Source: Massilia sp. Root133 (GTDB lineage Bacteria; Pseudomonadota; Gammaproteobacteria; Burkholderiales; Burkholderiaceae_D). From it: DNA of 64,000 nt. This document shows positions 8,740 through 16,287 of the stretch, in pieces. The DNA lies in NCBI RefSeq assembly GCF_001426525.1, contig NZ_LMEW01000012.1:394332-458331 (forward strand), written 5' to 3'. Positions within the stretch are counted from its first letter, which is position 1; each line of letters begins with the position of its first letter. Under the pieces are notes generated by a model that was given only the letters and a program-made list of their open reading frames with translations, made no database searches and was not told where the DNA came from. A program made the translations under genes and the position numbers.

Positions 8740-9534
8740 ATGCGCACGTTGTTCAAGCCCGTCTTCGGCTGGCGCGGCGACGGCCTCGCGGGCCTCGAAC
8801 CGTTCGTCCACACGAGCACGGACGGCAGCTGGCTGGCCGGCGCGGTCTACACGAGCCGGCGCGTGCCGGCACGGGGCGTCGTCCTGCTGTGCCACCCGTT
8901 CCTCAAGTACGGCATGCACTGGTTCTTCAACCATGGCTACCACGCGTGGCTGGCCGACGCGGGCTACCACGTCGTCGGTTTCGACTTCAAGGGCTTCGGC
9001 CGCAGTACGGTGGACGGCATGTCGTTCGCGGAAGACGTCGTCGCGCTGGGCGAATGGACGCACGACACCTGGCCGGGCCTGCCCGTGCACGTGCTGGGCG
9101 CGTCGTTCGGCGCCTTCCACGTGCTGCACGCCATCGCGACGGGCCGCACGGCGTTCGCGTCGGTGCTGTGCGACAGCGTGCCGGCCACGGTCGCGCGCTT
9201 CTTCGGCGGCGGCGTGACGGGTGCCGTCATGCGCGGCATGAGCACGAGCCGCTGGGCCGATGCGACGGGCACGCGCCCCATCTTCCGCTCGCTGCCGCTG
9301 CCGCACGACTTGCCGCGCCTGTTCCTGTTCGGCGGGGACGATCCGTTCATCACGCAAGCCGAGGTGGCCCATCTGCGCGACCTCTGCGGCGCGAGCAGCG
9401 TGCGCGTGTATCCGGACTGCGGCCACCTTGACGCGCGCAAGGCATTCCCAGGCGCCTACCGCGGCGCCATCCTCGATTTTCTCGATCATTCAACTTCAGG
9501 CAAGGACTGTCATTCATGGATTCGAACGCAGTAA
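8740..9534 (+). CDS. Alpha/beta hydrolase, possible chain-releasing thioesterase
   Basis: A 264-aa alpha/beta-hydrolase. The oxyanion-region motif VLLCHPF lies after the first strand, the nucleophile elbow is GASFGAFH (Ser about residue 126), a catalytic-acid candidate is in FLFGGDDPF and a His is in DCGHLD. The ATG at 8740 has GGGAGG upstream; an in-frame ATG at 8701 would overlap the flavoprotein more deeply. Within this operon the likely job is hydrolysis or transfer of the mature acyl chain from ACP, but esterase or lipase activity is equally possible. Its 3' end overlaps fabG by 19 bp. Confidence 0.75.
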   Translation: MRTLFKPVFGWRGDGLAGLEPFVHTSTDGSWLAGAVYTSRRVPARGVVLLCHPFLKYGMHWFFNHGYHAWLADAGYHVVGFDFKGFGRSTVDGMSFAEDVVALGEWTHDTWPGLPVHVLGASFGAFHVLHAIATGRTAFASVLCDSVPATVARFFGGGVTGAVMRGMSTSRWADATGTRPIFRSLPLPHDLPRLFLFGGDDPFITQAEVAHLRDLCGASSVRVYPDCGHLDARKAFPGAYRGAILDFLDHSTSGKDCHSWIRTQ

Positions 9535-10268
9535 AGAAACAGTGGGTACTGGTCACGGGCGGCACGCGCGGCATCGGCCGCGGTCTCGTCGCCGCCTTCT
9601 GCGCGGCCGGCTACGACGTCGTGTTCACCTACCAGCGCTCGCACGAGGCGGCCGCGACACTCGTGCGCGAGATGGCGGACGCCGGCGCGCACGCGGCGGG
9701 TCACTGCTGCGACAGCGCGGACGAGGAAGCCGTCAACGCGCTGGCGCGCGGGCTGCTCGTGGAGCGGGGGGCGCCGCATGCCGTCGTCAACAACGTCGGC
9801 ATCACGCGCGACGCGGTCCTGATGCGCATGAGCCGCGAACAGTGGACGGACGTCGTCAACGCCAACCTGAACGCCTCGTTCTACGTCACCCGCGCCTTCG
9901 CGCATGCGATGGTGGAAGAGGGCGACGGCGTGATCCTGCAGATGTCGTCCGTGTCCGGCTTCAAGGGCAACGTCGGGCAGACGAATTACTCGGCCACGAA
10001 GGCCGCGATGATCGGCATGACCCGCTCGCTCGCGCTGGAACTGGGCCGCTTCAACGTGCGCGTGAACGCCATCGCGCCCGGCTTCATCACGACCGAGATG
10101 ACGGCGGAGATCCCCGAAGCGAAGCTGAAGTCCCTCGGCGCCGGCATCCCGCTGCGCCGTTTCGGCTCGGTGCGCGAAGTGGCGTCGCTCGCGACCTACC
10201 TGGCCTCGACCGATGCCGCCTATATCACGGGCCAGACGTTCGTCATCGACGGCGGCCTCACCGCGTGA
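9516..10268 (+). CDS. FabG-type 3-oxoacyl-ACP reductase (SDR)
   Basis: Short-chain dehydrogenase that would reduce the beta-keto group made by the ketosynthase, using NADPH. The cofactor motif TGGTRGIGRG, the NNVGITRD region, the catalytic Ser in MSSVSG and the YxxxK in NYSATKAAM are all present; C-terminal FVIDGGLTA is the usual FabG end. The length (250 aa) is typical. It overlaps the hydrolase gene by 19 bp and is followed 12 bp later by a ferredoxin gene. With the ketosynthase and MaoC dehydratase it completes a keto-reduce-dehydrate cycle that lacks only an enoyl reductase. Confidence 0.9.
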   Translation: MDSNAVKKQWVLVTGGTRGIGRGLVAAFCAAGYDVVFTYQRSHEAAATLVREMADAGAHAAGHCCDSADEEAVNALARGLLVERGAPHAVVNNVGITRDAVLMRMSREQWTDVVNANLNASFYVTRAFAHAMVEEGDGVILQMSSVSGFKGNVGQTNYSATKAAMIGMTRSLALELGRFNVRVNAIAPGFITTEMTAEIPEAKLKSLGAGIPLRRFGSVREVASLATYLASTDAAYITGQTFVIDGGLTA

Positions 10269-10280
10269 ACGGGAGGCAGC

Positions 10281-10604
10281 GTGACGTATGTCGTGACCGA
10301 ACCCTGCATCGGCTGCAAGCACACGGACTGCATCCAGGTGTGCCCGGTGGACTGTTTCCATGAAGGCGCCAACTTCCTCGCCATCGACCCGGAGCGCTGC
10401 GTCGATTGCGGGTTGTGCGAAGTGGAGTGTCCCGTCGGGGCCATCGTGGCGGAAAGCGAGCTGGCGCCGGACCAGCTCCACTGGCTGGCGCTGAACGACG
10501 ACCTGGCGCGGCGCTGGCCACCCATCACGCAGCGCAAGCCGGCACTGCCCGACGCCGCCGACTGGGCCGCGCGCACGGACAAGCTGGCGGAGCTCATGCG
10601 CTGA
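10281..10604 (+). CDS. Seven-iron-type (3Fe-4S/4Fe-4S) ferredoxin
   Basis: A 107-aa bacterial ferredoxin of the FdxA type. It has two cysteine clusters, CIGCKHTDCIQVCPVDCF near the N-terminus and CVDCGLCEVECPVGAI around residues 38-53, plus a C-terminal extension (PPITQRKPALPDA) characteristic of this family. The start is GTG at 10281 with GGGAGG just upstream. Its position at the end of the operon with a diiron oxygenase and a flavoprotein suggests that it delivers electrons to one of them. A general redox function cannot be excluded, since FdxA homologues also occur alone in many betaproteobacteria. Confidence 0.88.
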   Translation: MTYVVTEPCIGCKHTDCIQVCPVDCFHEGANFLAIDPERCVDCGLCEVECPVGAIVAESELAPDQLHWLALNDDLARRWPPITQRKPALPDAADWAARTDKLAELMR

Positions 10605-10666
10605 TGCCGATTTCCCCCCACGGATGTGGCATGCGCGCCGGGTCGCGATGGCGCATCCTTGCGGCC

Positions 10667-11395
10667 ATGAACTCACCCATCGAACATCGCATCCTCGCCC
10701 TGTTCTCCGCCTGCCAGGGCATCGCCTCGCGCAGGGGCTTCATGGACGACGTGTATCCGCTGCTGCAACGGATATTGCCGCACGAGCGCTTCGTGTGCGG
10801 CATCGCAACGGTCGCCCCGGTGGCCGTGCTGGACGTCGTCGATGCCGGCTTTCCCAGTGAGTTCGTCGACGGCATCGTCGACGGGCGCGGCCGCATCGCG
10901 AGTCCCGTGATCCGCCGCTGGCTGATGGACGACGCGCCCGTCTATTTCGACGAGGCCGCGCGTGCCGCATTCGTCGAGCCGGAAGATGCCGCGTGGCTCG
11001 CGTCGTTCCGCCGGCACGGCATGCGCAACATGATGGCCCACGGCGTCAAGGACCTGCACGGCGGCGCGACCAGTTACTTTTGCTTCGCGGGCGTGGCGGA
11101 CGGCGGGGAAGAAAAGATGCGGCTGCTCCAGCTCATCGTGCCGCACCTGCACGCCGCGCTGCGCACGCACTACCGGCTCAAGGTCCGCGCGCAGGAGGTC
11201 GAGCTGTCGTCCCGCGAGCGCGAAGTCCTGCAGCTGGTCTGCGTCGGCAAGACCAACGAAGCGATCGGCACCATCCTCGGCATCAGCCCGTGGACGGTCA
11301 AGGTCCATGTGCGCAACTTCATGGCCAAGCTGAACGTCTCGACGCGCGGGCATGCGGCGGCGATGGCGATGAAGAACGGGCTTGTGACCATCTAG
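10667..11395 (+). CDS. LuxR-family regulator (EpsA-like) at the end of the biosynthetic cluster
   Basis: DNA-binding regulator with a C-terminal LuxR/GerE helix-turn-helix: LSSREREVLQLVCVGKTNEA, then ILGISPWTVKVHVRNFMAKL. The N-terminal about 165 residues (HRILALFSACQGIASRRGF...) resemble the uncharacterised sensory region of EpsA-type regulators found next to exopolysaccharide loci in betaproteobacteria, not a receiver domain; there is no phospho-acceptor Asp pattern. I chose ATG 10667 (MNSPIEHRI). An ATG at 10604 overlapping the ferredoxin stop (TGATG) would add 21 residues and would imply coupling. Placement directly after the operon makes it the obvious candidate for its control. Confidence 0.75.
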   Translation: MNSPIEHRILALFSACQGIASRRGFMDDVYPLLQRILPHERFVCGIATVAPVAVLDVVDAGFPSEFVDGIVDGRGRIASPVIRRWLMDDAPVYFDEAARAAFVEPEDAAWLASFRRHGMRNMMAHGVKDLHGGATSYFCFAGVADGGEEKMRLLQLIVPHLHAALRTHYRLKVRAQEVELSSREREVLQLVCVGKTNEAIGTILGISPWTVKVHVRNFMAKLNVSTRGHAAAMAMKNGLVTI

Positions 11396-11401
11396 CGCAT
11401 G

Positions 11402-11503
11402 AGTCGTCGTTCCCGCGGAGGCGGGAACCCAAGTGCTGCGTGCATCGCGATAACGCGTGCAAATTGGGTCCCCGCCAAGGGGACGCCTAGTCCGGGGACG
11501 ACG
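11402..11503. repeat. Pair of REP-like palindromes
   Basis: Two hairpin-forming units face each other: GTCGTTCCCGCGGAGGCGGGA (from 11406) with ACCCAAG, and TTGGGTCCCCGCCAAGGGGAC (from 11464) ending in CCGGGGACGACG. The outer CGTCGT/ACGACG and the inner CCCAA/TTGGG blocks are inverted copies. This is the usual architecture of extragenic palindromic repeats between convergent genes, here between the LuxR gene and the transporter. Confidence 0.6.
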
Positions 11504-11516
11504 GTTTCAGGGCTGA

Positions 11517-12515
11517 CTAGCTCAGTTCACGCAGGCGGCCCCGCACGATGCCGGCCAGCGTCTGCACCGCGAACACCGCGATGACAAGCGTGGCGATGCC
11601 GAGGATGAGCAGTGCAATGCCATCCATCACCGGGCTGTCCACCACCGCCGCGTAACGCAGCGCGGTCACGGCCGACGCGGCGAGCGGGAAGCTGGCGGCC
11701 CACCACGCGACGCGGAACGGCGAGCAGGCCGGCAGGTGCACGAGGCGCGCCAGCAGCACCGGCAGCAGGAACAGCATGATCATGACGAGACCTTGCGCGA
11801 ACGCGTCGACGTGGCCGAACGTGGTCGTGTAGGCCGAGTAGCCCACCGCGAAAGGCGCCAGCAGGATCAGCAGCGACGGCTGCAGCGCGGGCGGCAGCGG
11901 GTCTTCCGTGATGAGGCGCGACAGCAGCATTGCCAGCAGCGGCAGCGCGAAGAACAGGCCGACGGCGAGGCCGAACACCATCACGCCATGCAGGCCGTCC
12001 CAGCGCAGCGCCGGTGCGGCCAGCGGGATGTCGAGCATGCCCACGACCGGCACGATCCACGCCGGCGCCACCTGGGCCGGCGTATGGCGCACGGACAGCC
12101 AGCGGGTGACGATGGCCCACGCGAACACGGTCATCCCGACGGCGCCCAGCACCCAAGCGAGGCGGGCCAGGCCCAGGCTGGCGTCGGCCAGCAGGAACGG
12201 CAGCAGCAGGAGGCTGATGAGCGGCGTGCCGAACAGATTGCCCCCGACCGGATGGGAGAACTCGGCGCGCACCGTGGACCAGCCGGCGGCGGCCTTGATG
12301 CCGTAGGCGATGGCCAGCACGGCGAAGGTGACGATGGCGAGGGCGCCGATGGCCTGGCCGACGACGGCCGGCGCGCCGTACGCCTGGTGCGCGAGGCGCC
12401 AGGCGACGGCCAGGCCGGTGAGACCCATCACGGCGCCGAACAGGCCGACGGGCAAGTATGAGAGGGTGGTCGATGCCGCGGGTGCGGCGGCGACGGCGGG
12501 ACGTGCGGCTTCCAT
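11517..12515 (-). CDS. SLAC1/TehA-type (TDT family) anion transporter
   Basis: A 332-aa integral membrane protein with about ten hydrophobic helices, matching the tellurite-resistance/dicarboxylate transporter (TDT) family that includes TehA and SLAC1 anion channels. Visible family features include the LPVGLFGAVMGLTGLAVAWR helix near the start and the PVGGNLFGTPLISLLLLPF segment. Likely role: passive anion or dicarboxylate export across the inner membrane. The ATG at 12515 has AAGGAGACGATC in front; the open frame extends further upstream but without a ribosome site. It is transcribed convergently with the LuxR gene and has no tehB neighbour. Substrate is unknown. Confidence 0.82.
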   Translation of the reverse strand: MEAARPAVAAAPAASTTLSYLPVGLFGAVMGLTGLAVAWRLAHQAYGAPAVVGQAIGALAIVTFAVLAIAYGIKAAAGWSTVRAEFSHPVGGNLFGTPLISLLLLPFLLADASLGLARLAWVLGAVGMTVFAWAIVTRWLSVRHTPAQVAPAWIVPVVGMLDIPLAAPALRWDGLHGVMVFGLAVGLFFALPLLAMLLSRLITEDPLPPALQPSLLILLAPFAVGYSAYTTTFGHVDAFAQGLVMIMLFLLPVLLARLVHLPACSPFRVAWWAASFPLAASAVTALRYAAVVDSPVMDGIALLILGIATLVIAVFAVQTLAGIVRGRLRELS

Positions 12516-12627
12516 GATCGTCTCCTTGTAAGGGCGCTGCATGGAAGCCATTCTGGGGGCGCGGCGCGCGGGCGGCCATGCCCGGATGCCGCAGCGTTTT
12601 GCCCGATCGTCTCGACCGTGCAGGTAC

Positions 12628-13593
12628 TTACCCGCGGCGGATGGCGTGCAGCCACACGGCCGCGATGCGCTCCACCTGTTCGTAGCCTTCGCAGCCGAGC
12701 TGGCCGCCGAAGACGTCGGGATCCAGCTCCTCGTACGACCAGCCGTCCGTGTCGGCATCGAGGCGTTCGCGGATGGCGGCGAGGAACGGGTCGGCACCGT
12801 CGACGATGGCCACGCCCGTGTACAGCAGCAGGCTCCCGCCGGGATGCAGCCGGTCCAGCGCCGCGTGCACGATGCGGATCGACAGTTCGGCGCCGTGCGT
12901 GCCGCCGCCGTGGCGGTACGTCAGCTCGTCCGGGTCGAGGATGTACGGCGGGTTCGACATGATGAGATCGAAGCCGCCTTCGATCCCGTCGAGCAGGTCG
13001 CTGCGGCAGGGCACGACGTTGTGCGCCCCGTTCAGGCCCGCGTTGACCTCCGCGAGCGCCAGCGCGGCCGGGTTGATGTCGGCCGCGTAGACGGTGGCGT
13101 CGGGACAGCGCAGCGCCAGTTCGATCGCGCCCGGACCGGCGCCGGCCCCGATGTCGACGGCGCGCCGCACCGCACGGCGCAAGCCCCCGGGCGCACCGAG
13201 GACGCGCTTGAGGGCGCTCGTGTAGCGGTACGTGTCGGGACCGAAGAACACGGCGTCCTCGTCGGAGGTGGGCCAGGCCGAATGAAAGTACAGGTGGTCG
13301 CCGATGGTCGAGGCGCGCACGCCGGCACGCCAGCCGTCCGCGCCCTCCGGGACCGCCAGGCCGGCCGCGCGCAGCTGGCCGGCCATGGGCTCGGGCAGCA
13401 CGTCCGCGCGGTATGGCCGGCTCCAGCCGAACACGCCGCGCAGGTCGTGCGCCCAGGCATTTTCCGGACGATTGTTGACCCGGCGGTGCGTGGCGGGGGT
13501 GACGGTCACGAAACGGTAGCCGGTGGCCTGTAGACTGCGGCCGAGCGCGGCCAGCGCGTCGTGGTGGGCGAAGGTGGGGGCGGTCGGGGTCAT
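12628..13593 (-). CDS. Class I SAM-dependent methyltransferase (HemK/PrmC-like fold)
   Basis: Predicted N-methyltransferase. The SAM-binding motif I is AVDIGAGAGPGAIELA, the acidic loop is VYAADINPAA, and the catalytic NPPY tetrapeptide (IMSNPPYILDP) is the signature of methyltransferases acting on Gln, Asn or adenine amide nitrogens. The N-terminal about 130 residues form an extra domain not found in PrmC itself. I used ATG 13593 (MTPTAPTF); the frame stays open to 13641. The upstream ribosome site is weak in either case. It stands alone on the minus strand. The substrate is unknown; an RNA or protein target is plausible. Confidence 0.8.
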   Translation of the reverse strand: MTPTAPTFAHHDALAALGRSLQATGYRFVTVTPATHRRVNNRPENAWAHDLRGVFGWSRPYRADVLPEPMAGQLRAAGLAVPEGADGWRAGVRASTIGDHLYFHSAWPTSDEDAVFFGPDTYRYTSALKRVLGAPGGLRRAVRRAVDIGAGAGPGAIELALRCPDATVYAADINPAALALAEVNAGLNGAHNVVPCRSDLLDGIEGGFDLIMSNPPYILDPDELTYRHGGGTHGAELSIRIVHAALDRLHPGGSLLLYTGVAIVDGADPFLAAIRERLDADTDGWSYEELDPDVFGGQLGCEGYEQVERIAAVWLHAIRRG

Positions 13594-13787
13594 GCGCGGA
13601 GCTTGCACCGCGCTTGCCCGCGCGTCCGTACGCAGGCGCACAGAGACGTGGACAGGCTGTCATGCACCCCGGATCTGCCATATGGCATGATGCGGCTTAT
13701 GTGAAAGTTCGAACAGATGCGGCCGCGCGCCGTATGCACAATGGACGGGCTGATGCAGGACGCGTGGCCCTACAGACGAGGATGACC

Positions 13788-13970
13788 ATGAAGACGACGC
13801 CGGACGTAACCCTTCGCGAGCGACTGGAGCGTGAGGTCCAACGGGAACGCCACGAACGCGTGCTGCACGACGAAGAACGCGCCGGCCTGGCGGTGGACGA
13901 CGAGTTCCGCCTCAAGGATGCGCGCGAAAACATGGGGTCGGTGAAGATCAGGCGTGCCAGGGAACGCTGA
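13788..13970 (+). CDS. Small highly charged hypothetical protein
   Basis: A 60-aa, strongly hydrophilic protein (MKTTPDVTLRERLEREVQ...), rich in Arg and Glu and probably a single helix (RERLEREVQRERHERVLHDE). The frame is open further upstream, but the region before 13788 does not look coding. The ATG follows CGAGGATGACC. It ends 36 bp before the metallopeptidase gene, so both may share a transcript. No family is recognised. Confidence 0.45.
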   Translation: MKTTPDVTLRERLEREVQRERHERVLHDEERAGLAVDDEFRLKDARENMGSVKIRRARER

Positions 13971-14006
13971 CGGTCCTCCGGCTCGACAACAAGCAAGGAG
14001 AACATC

Positions 14007-14876
14007 ATGCGTTGGGAAGGCGACAGGCAAAGCGACAACATCGAGGACCGCCGCGGCGGTGGGGGCGGCGGCGGATTCGGCATCGGCGGCGGGACCGTCG
14101 GCATCGGCACGATCGTCGTGGCACTGATCGGTTCGTGGTTCTTCGGCGTGTCGCCGTCCACGATCCTGAGCCTGCTGTCGGGCGGCTCGCCGGCCCAGGT
14201 CCAGCAGGCGCCGGCGCATCCGCCCGCGAACGACCGCGAGACGCAGTTCGTGCGCACCGTGCTCGGCTACACCGAAGACACGTGGACGCAGATCTTCCGC
14301 GCCAACGGCGCGACGTATTCGCCGCCGCATCTCGTGCTGTACTCGGGCCGCACGCCGACCGGCGGCTGCGGCACGGGCCAGTCCGCCGTCGGGCCGTTCT
14401 ATTGCCCGGCCGACCGCAAGGTCTACATCGACCTGACGTTCTTCCGCATGATGCAGCAGCGCTTCAAGGTGGGCGGCGAATTCACGCAGGCGTACGTGAT
14501 CGCGCACGAGGTCGGCCACCACGTGCAGAACCTGCTGGGCATCTCGGGCAAGGTCGACAGCGCGCGCCAGCATCTGTCGGAACGGGACGCCAACGCCGCG
14601 TCCGTGCGGCTGGAACTGCAGGCCGACTGCTTCGCCGGCGTGTGGGCCTACCACACCAACCAGGCCAAGCAGATCATCGAACAGGGCGACATCGAGTCCG
14701 CGCTGAACGCGGCGAGCGCCATCGGCGACGACGCGCTGCAACGCCAGTCGCGCGGCGAGGTCGTGCCGGATTCGTTCACGCACGGCACCTCGGCGCAGCG
14801 CGTGCGCTGGTTCAAGCGCGGCCTGGAGACGGGCTCCGTCGAGCAGTGCAATACGTTCGAGGCGCGCGCGCTCTGA
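14007..14876 (+). CDS. YpfJ-family putative neutral zinc metallopeptidase
   Basis: A 289-aa protein with a Gly-rich cytoplasmic N-terminus, one membrane helix (about residues 31-50, IGTIVVALIGSWFFG) and a periplasmic metallopeptidase-like domain. The zinc motif HEVGHH lies near residue 170 and a downstream LELQADCFAGVW supplies the third ligand region. The start MRWEGDRQSDNIEDRR is typical of the family. AAGGAGAACATC precedes the ATG. Family members are widespread envelope proteins of unproven activity. Confidence 0.88.
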   Translation: MRWEGDRQSDNIEDRRGGGGGGGFGIGGGTVGIGTIVVALIGSWFFGVSPSTILSLLSGGSPAQVQQAPAHPPANDRETQFVRTVLGYTEDTWTQIFRANGATYSPPHLVLYSGRTPTGGCGTGQSAVGPFYCPADRKVYIDLTFFRMMQQRFKVGGEFTQAYVIAHEVGHHVQNLLGISGKVDSARQHLSERDANAASVRLELQADCFAGVWAYHTNQAKQIIEQGDIESALNAASAIGDDALQRQSRGEVVPDSFTHGTSAQRVRWFKRGLETGSVEQCNTFEARAL

Positions 14877-14895
14877 CCCCCTCCGCCTCCGGACG

Positions 14896-14921
14896 ACGGC
14901 CGCCGCGTGCGGCCGTTTTCG
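14896..14921 (+). terminator. Intrinsic terminator after the metallopeptidase gene
   Basis: ACGGCCGC (14896-14903), loop CGCGT, GCGGCCGT (14909-14916), then TTTC. This is an 8-bp GC-rich stem followed by a short U-rich tract, 20 bp after the stop codon. Confidence 0.7.
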
Positions 14922-15030
14922 TTCGTAAAATCAATAAATTTCCTTTTAAAAACAAAGCACTACGAAGCCTCGAAAAAAGCGTTCCGAATCCGCTGTTCGT
15001 TTCCGTGCGCCTATCGCCTTCCTTAGCGTT

Positions 15031-15050
15031 TTGACATACCTTGTTGTCAA
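15031..15050. promoter_or_regulatory. TTGACA...TGTCAA palindrome upstream of the alcohol dehydrogenase
   Basis: TTGACATACCTTGTTGTCAA lies 44 bp before the dehydrogenase ATG, at the end of an unusually AT-rich stretch (14928-15030). It is an inverted repeat of TTGACA. It could be a -35 element, although no good -10 follows at 17 bp, or an operator. Confidence 0.35.
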
Positions 15051-15093
15051 GCGCTCGTCCGTTACGGCGGGCCGTCATCCATGAGGAGGAATT

Positions 15094-16278
15094 ATGCTGG
15101 CAATGAATTACAGGGGACCGTATCGCGTCCGCGCCGATTACAAGCCCGATCCCGTCATCGAACACCCGGGCGACGCCATCGTGCGCGTGCTGCGCTCCTG
15201 CATCTGCGGGTCCGACCTGCACCTTTACCACGGCATGGTGCCCGACACGCGCGTGGGCCATACGTTCGGCCATGAATTCGTCGGCGAAGTCGTGGACGTG
15301 GGCCGCGACGTGCAGACGCTGAAGGCCGGCGACCGGGTCCTGGTGCCGTTCAACCTGTTCTGCGGATCCTGTTTCTTCTGCCAGCGCGAACTCTTCGGCA
15401 ATTGCCACAACACGAATCCGGAAGCGACGGCCGTCGGCGGCATCTACGGTTATTCGCACACGGCCGGCGGCTACGACGGCGGCCAGGCCGAGTACGTGCG
15501 CGTGCCGATGGCCGACGTGGGCCCGTACCCGATCCCCGACGACCTGCACCTGGACGACGCCGTGCTGCTGACCGACGCCCTCCCGACGGGCTACCAGGCC
15601 GCCGAGATGGGCGACATCCAGGAAGGCGACACGGTGGTCGTCTTCGGCGCCGGCCCGGTCGGCATCTTCGCCGCGAAAGCCGCGTGGCTGATGGGCGCGG
15701 GCAGGGTGATCGTCGTGGACGAGGTCGAGTACCGCCTGGAATTCGTCAAGCGCTTTGCCCAATGCGAGGTTGTGAACTTCCGCGAAGTGAACGACATGGC
15801 GGAACACATCAAGAAGATGACCGACTGGATGGGCGCGGACGTCACCATCGATTGCGTAGGCGGCGATGCGGCCGGTTCCATCGCGCAGACGCTGACGGGC
15901 CGCCTGATGAAGGTGCAGGCCGGCGCCTCGACCGTGCTGCACTGGGCCATCAACAGCGTGCGCAAGGGCGGCAACGTGTCGATCGTGGGCGTGTATGGCC
16001 CGACGTTCAACGCGGTCCCCATCGGCAACGTGGTGAACAAGGGCCTGACGATCCGCGCCAACCAGGCCAGCGTGAAACGCCACCTGCCGCGCCTGATCGA
16101 ACACATCCGCGAAGGCCGCCTGAATCCGAAGGAAATCATCACGCACCGGGTGCCGCTGGAAGAGGTGGCGGACGCCTACCACATCTTCTCGAGCAAGCTC
16201 GACAACTGCATCAAGCCCGTCCTGATCCCGCCGTCCGCGCGCGAGGTCCAGGCCGTGAAGGCCACCGCTTTGCATTGA
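15094..16278 (+). CDS. Zinc-dependent alcohol dehydrogenase (glutathione-independent formaldehyde dehydrogenase-like)
   Basis: A 394-aa medium-chain dehydrogenase. The catalytic zinc site is CICGSDLHLY followed by GHEFVGEVVDVG. The structural zinc loop is CGSCFFCQRELFGNC. The Rossmann motif is VVVFGAGPVGIFAAKAA. The length and the C-terminal half (ITHRVPLEEVADAYHIF) fit the FdhA-like branch, which oxidises alcohols or aldehydes with NAD and sometimes acts as a dismutase. GAGGAGGAATT precedes the ATG. A His-rich protein gene follows 9 bp later and probably shares the transcript. The exact substrate is not determinable. Confidence 0.88.
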   Translation: MLAMNYRGPYRVRADYKPDPVIEHPGDAIVRVLRSCICGSDLHLYHGMVPDTRVGHTFGHEFVGEVVDVGRDVQTLKAGDRVLVPFNLFCGSCFFCQRELFGNCHNTNPEATAVGGIYGYSHTAGGYDGGQAEYVRVPMADVGPYPIPDDLHLDDAVLLTDALPTGYQAAEMGDIQEGDTVVVFGAGPVGIFAAKAAWLMGAGRVIVVDEVEYRLEFVKRFAQCEVVNFREVNDMAEHIKKMTDWMGADVTIDCVGGDAAGSIAQTLTGRLMKVQAGASTVLHWAINSVRKGGNVSIVGVYGPTFNAVPIGNVVNKGLTIRANQASVKRHLPRLIEHIREGRLNPKEIITHRVPLEEVADAYHIFSSKLDNCIKPVLIPPSAREVQAVKATALH

Positions 16279-16287
16279 GGAGACGTC

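Noticed and set aside
3950..11395. Polyyne or aryl-polyene cluster
   Set aside because: There is no fatty-acyl-AMP ligase, membrane desaturase series, ammonia-lyase, glycosyltransferase-acyltransferase or lipid exporter as in those known clusters.
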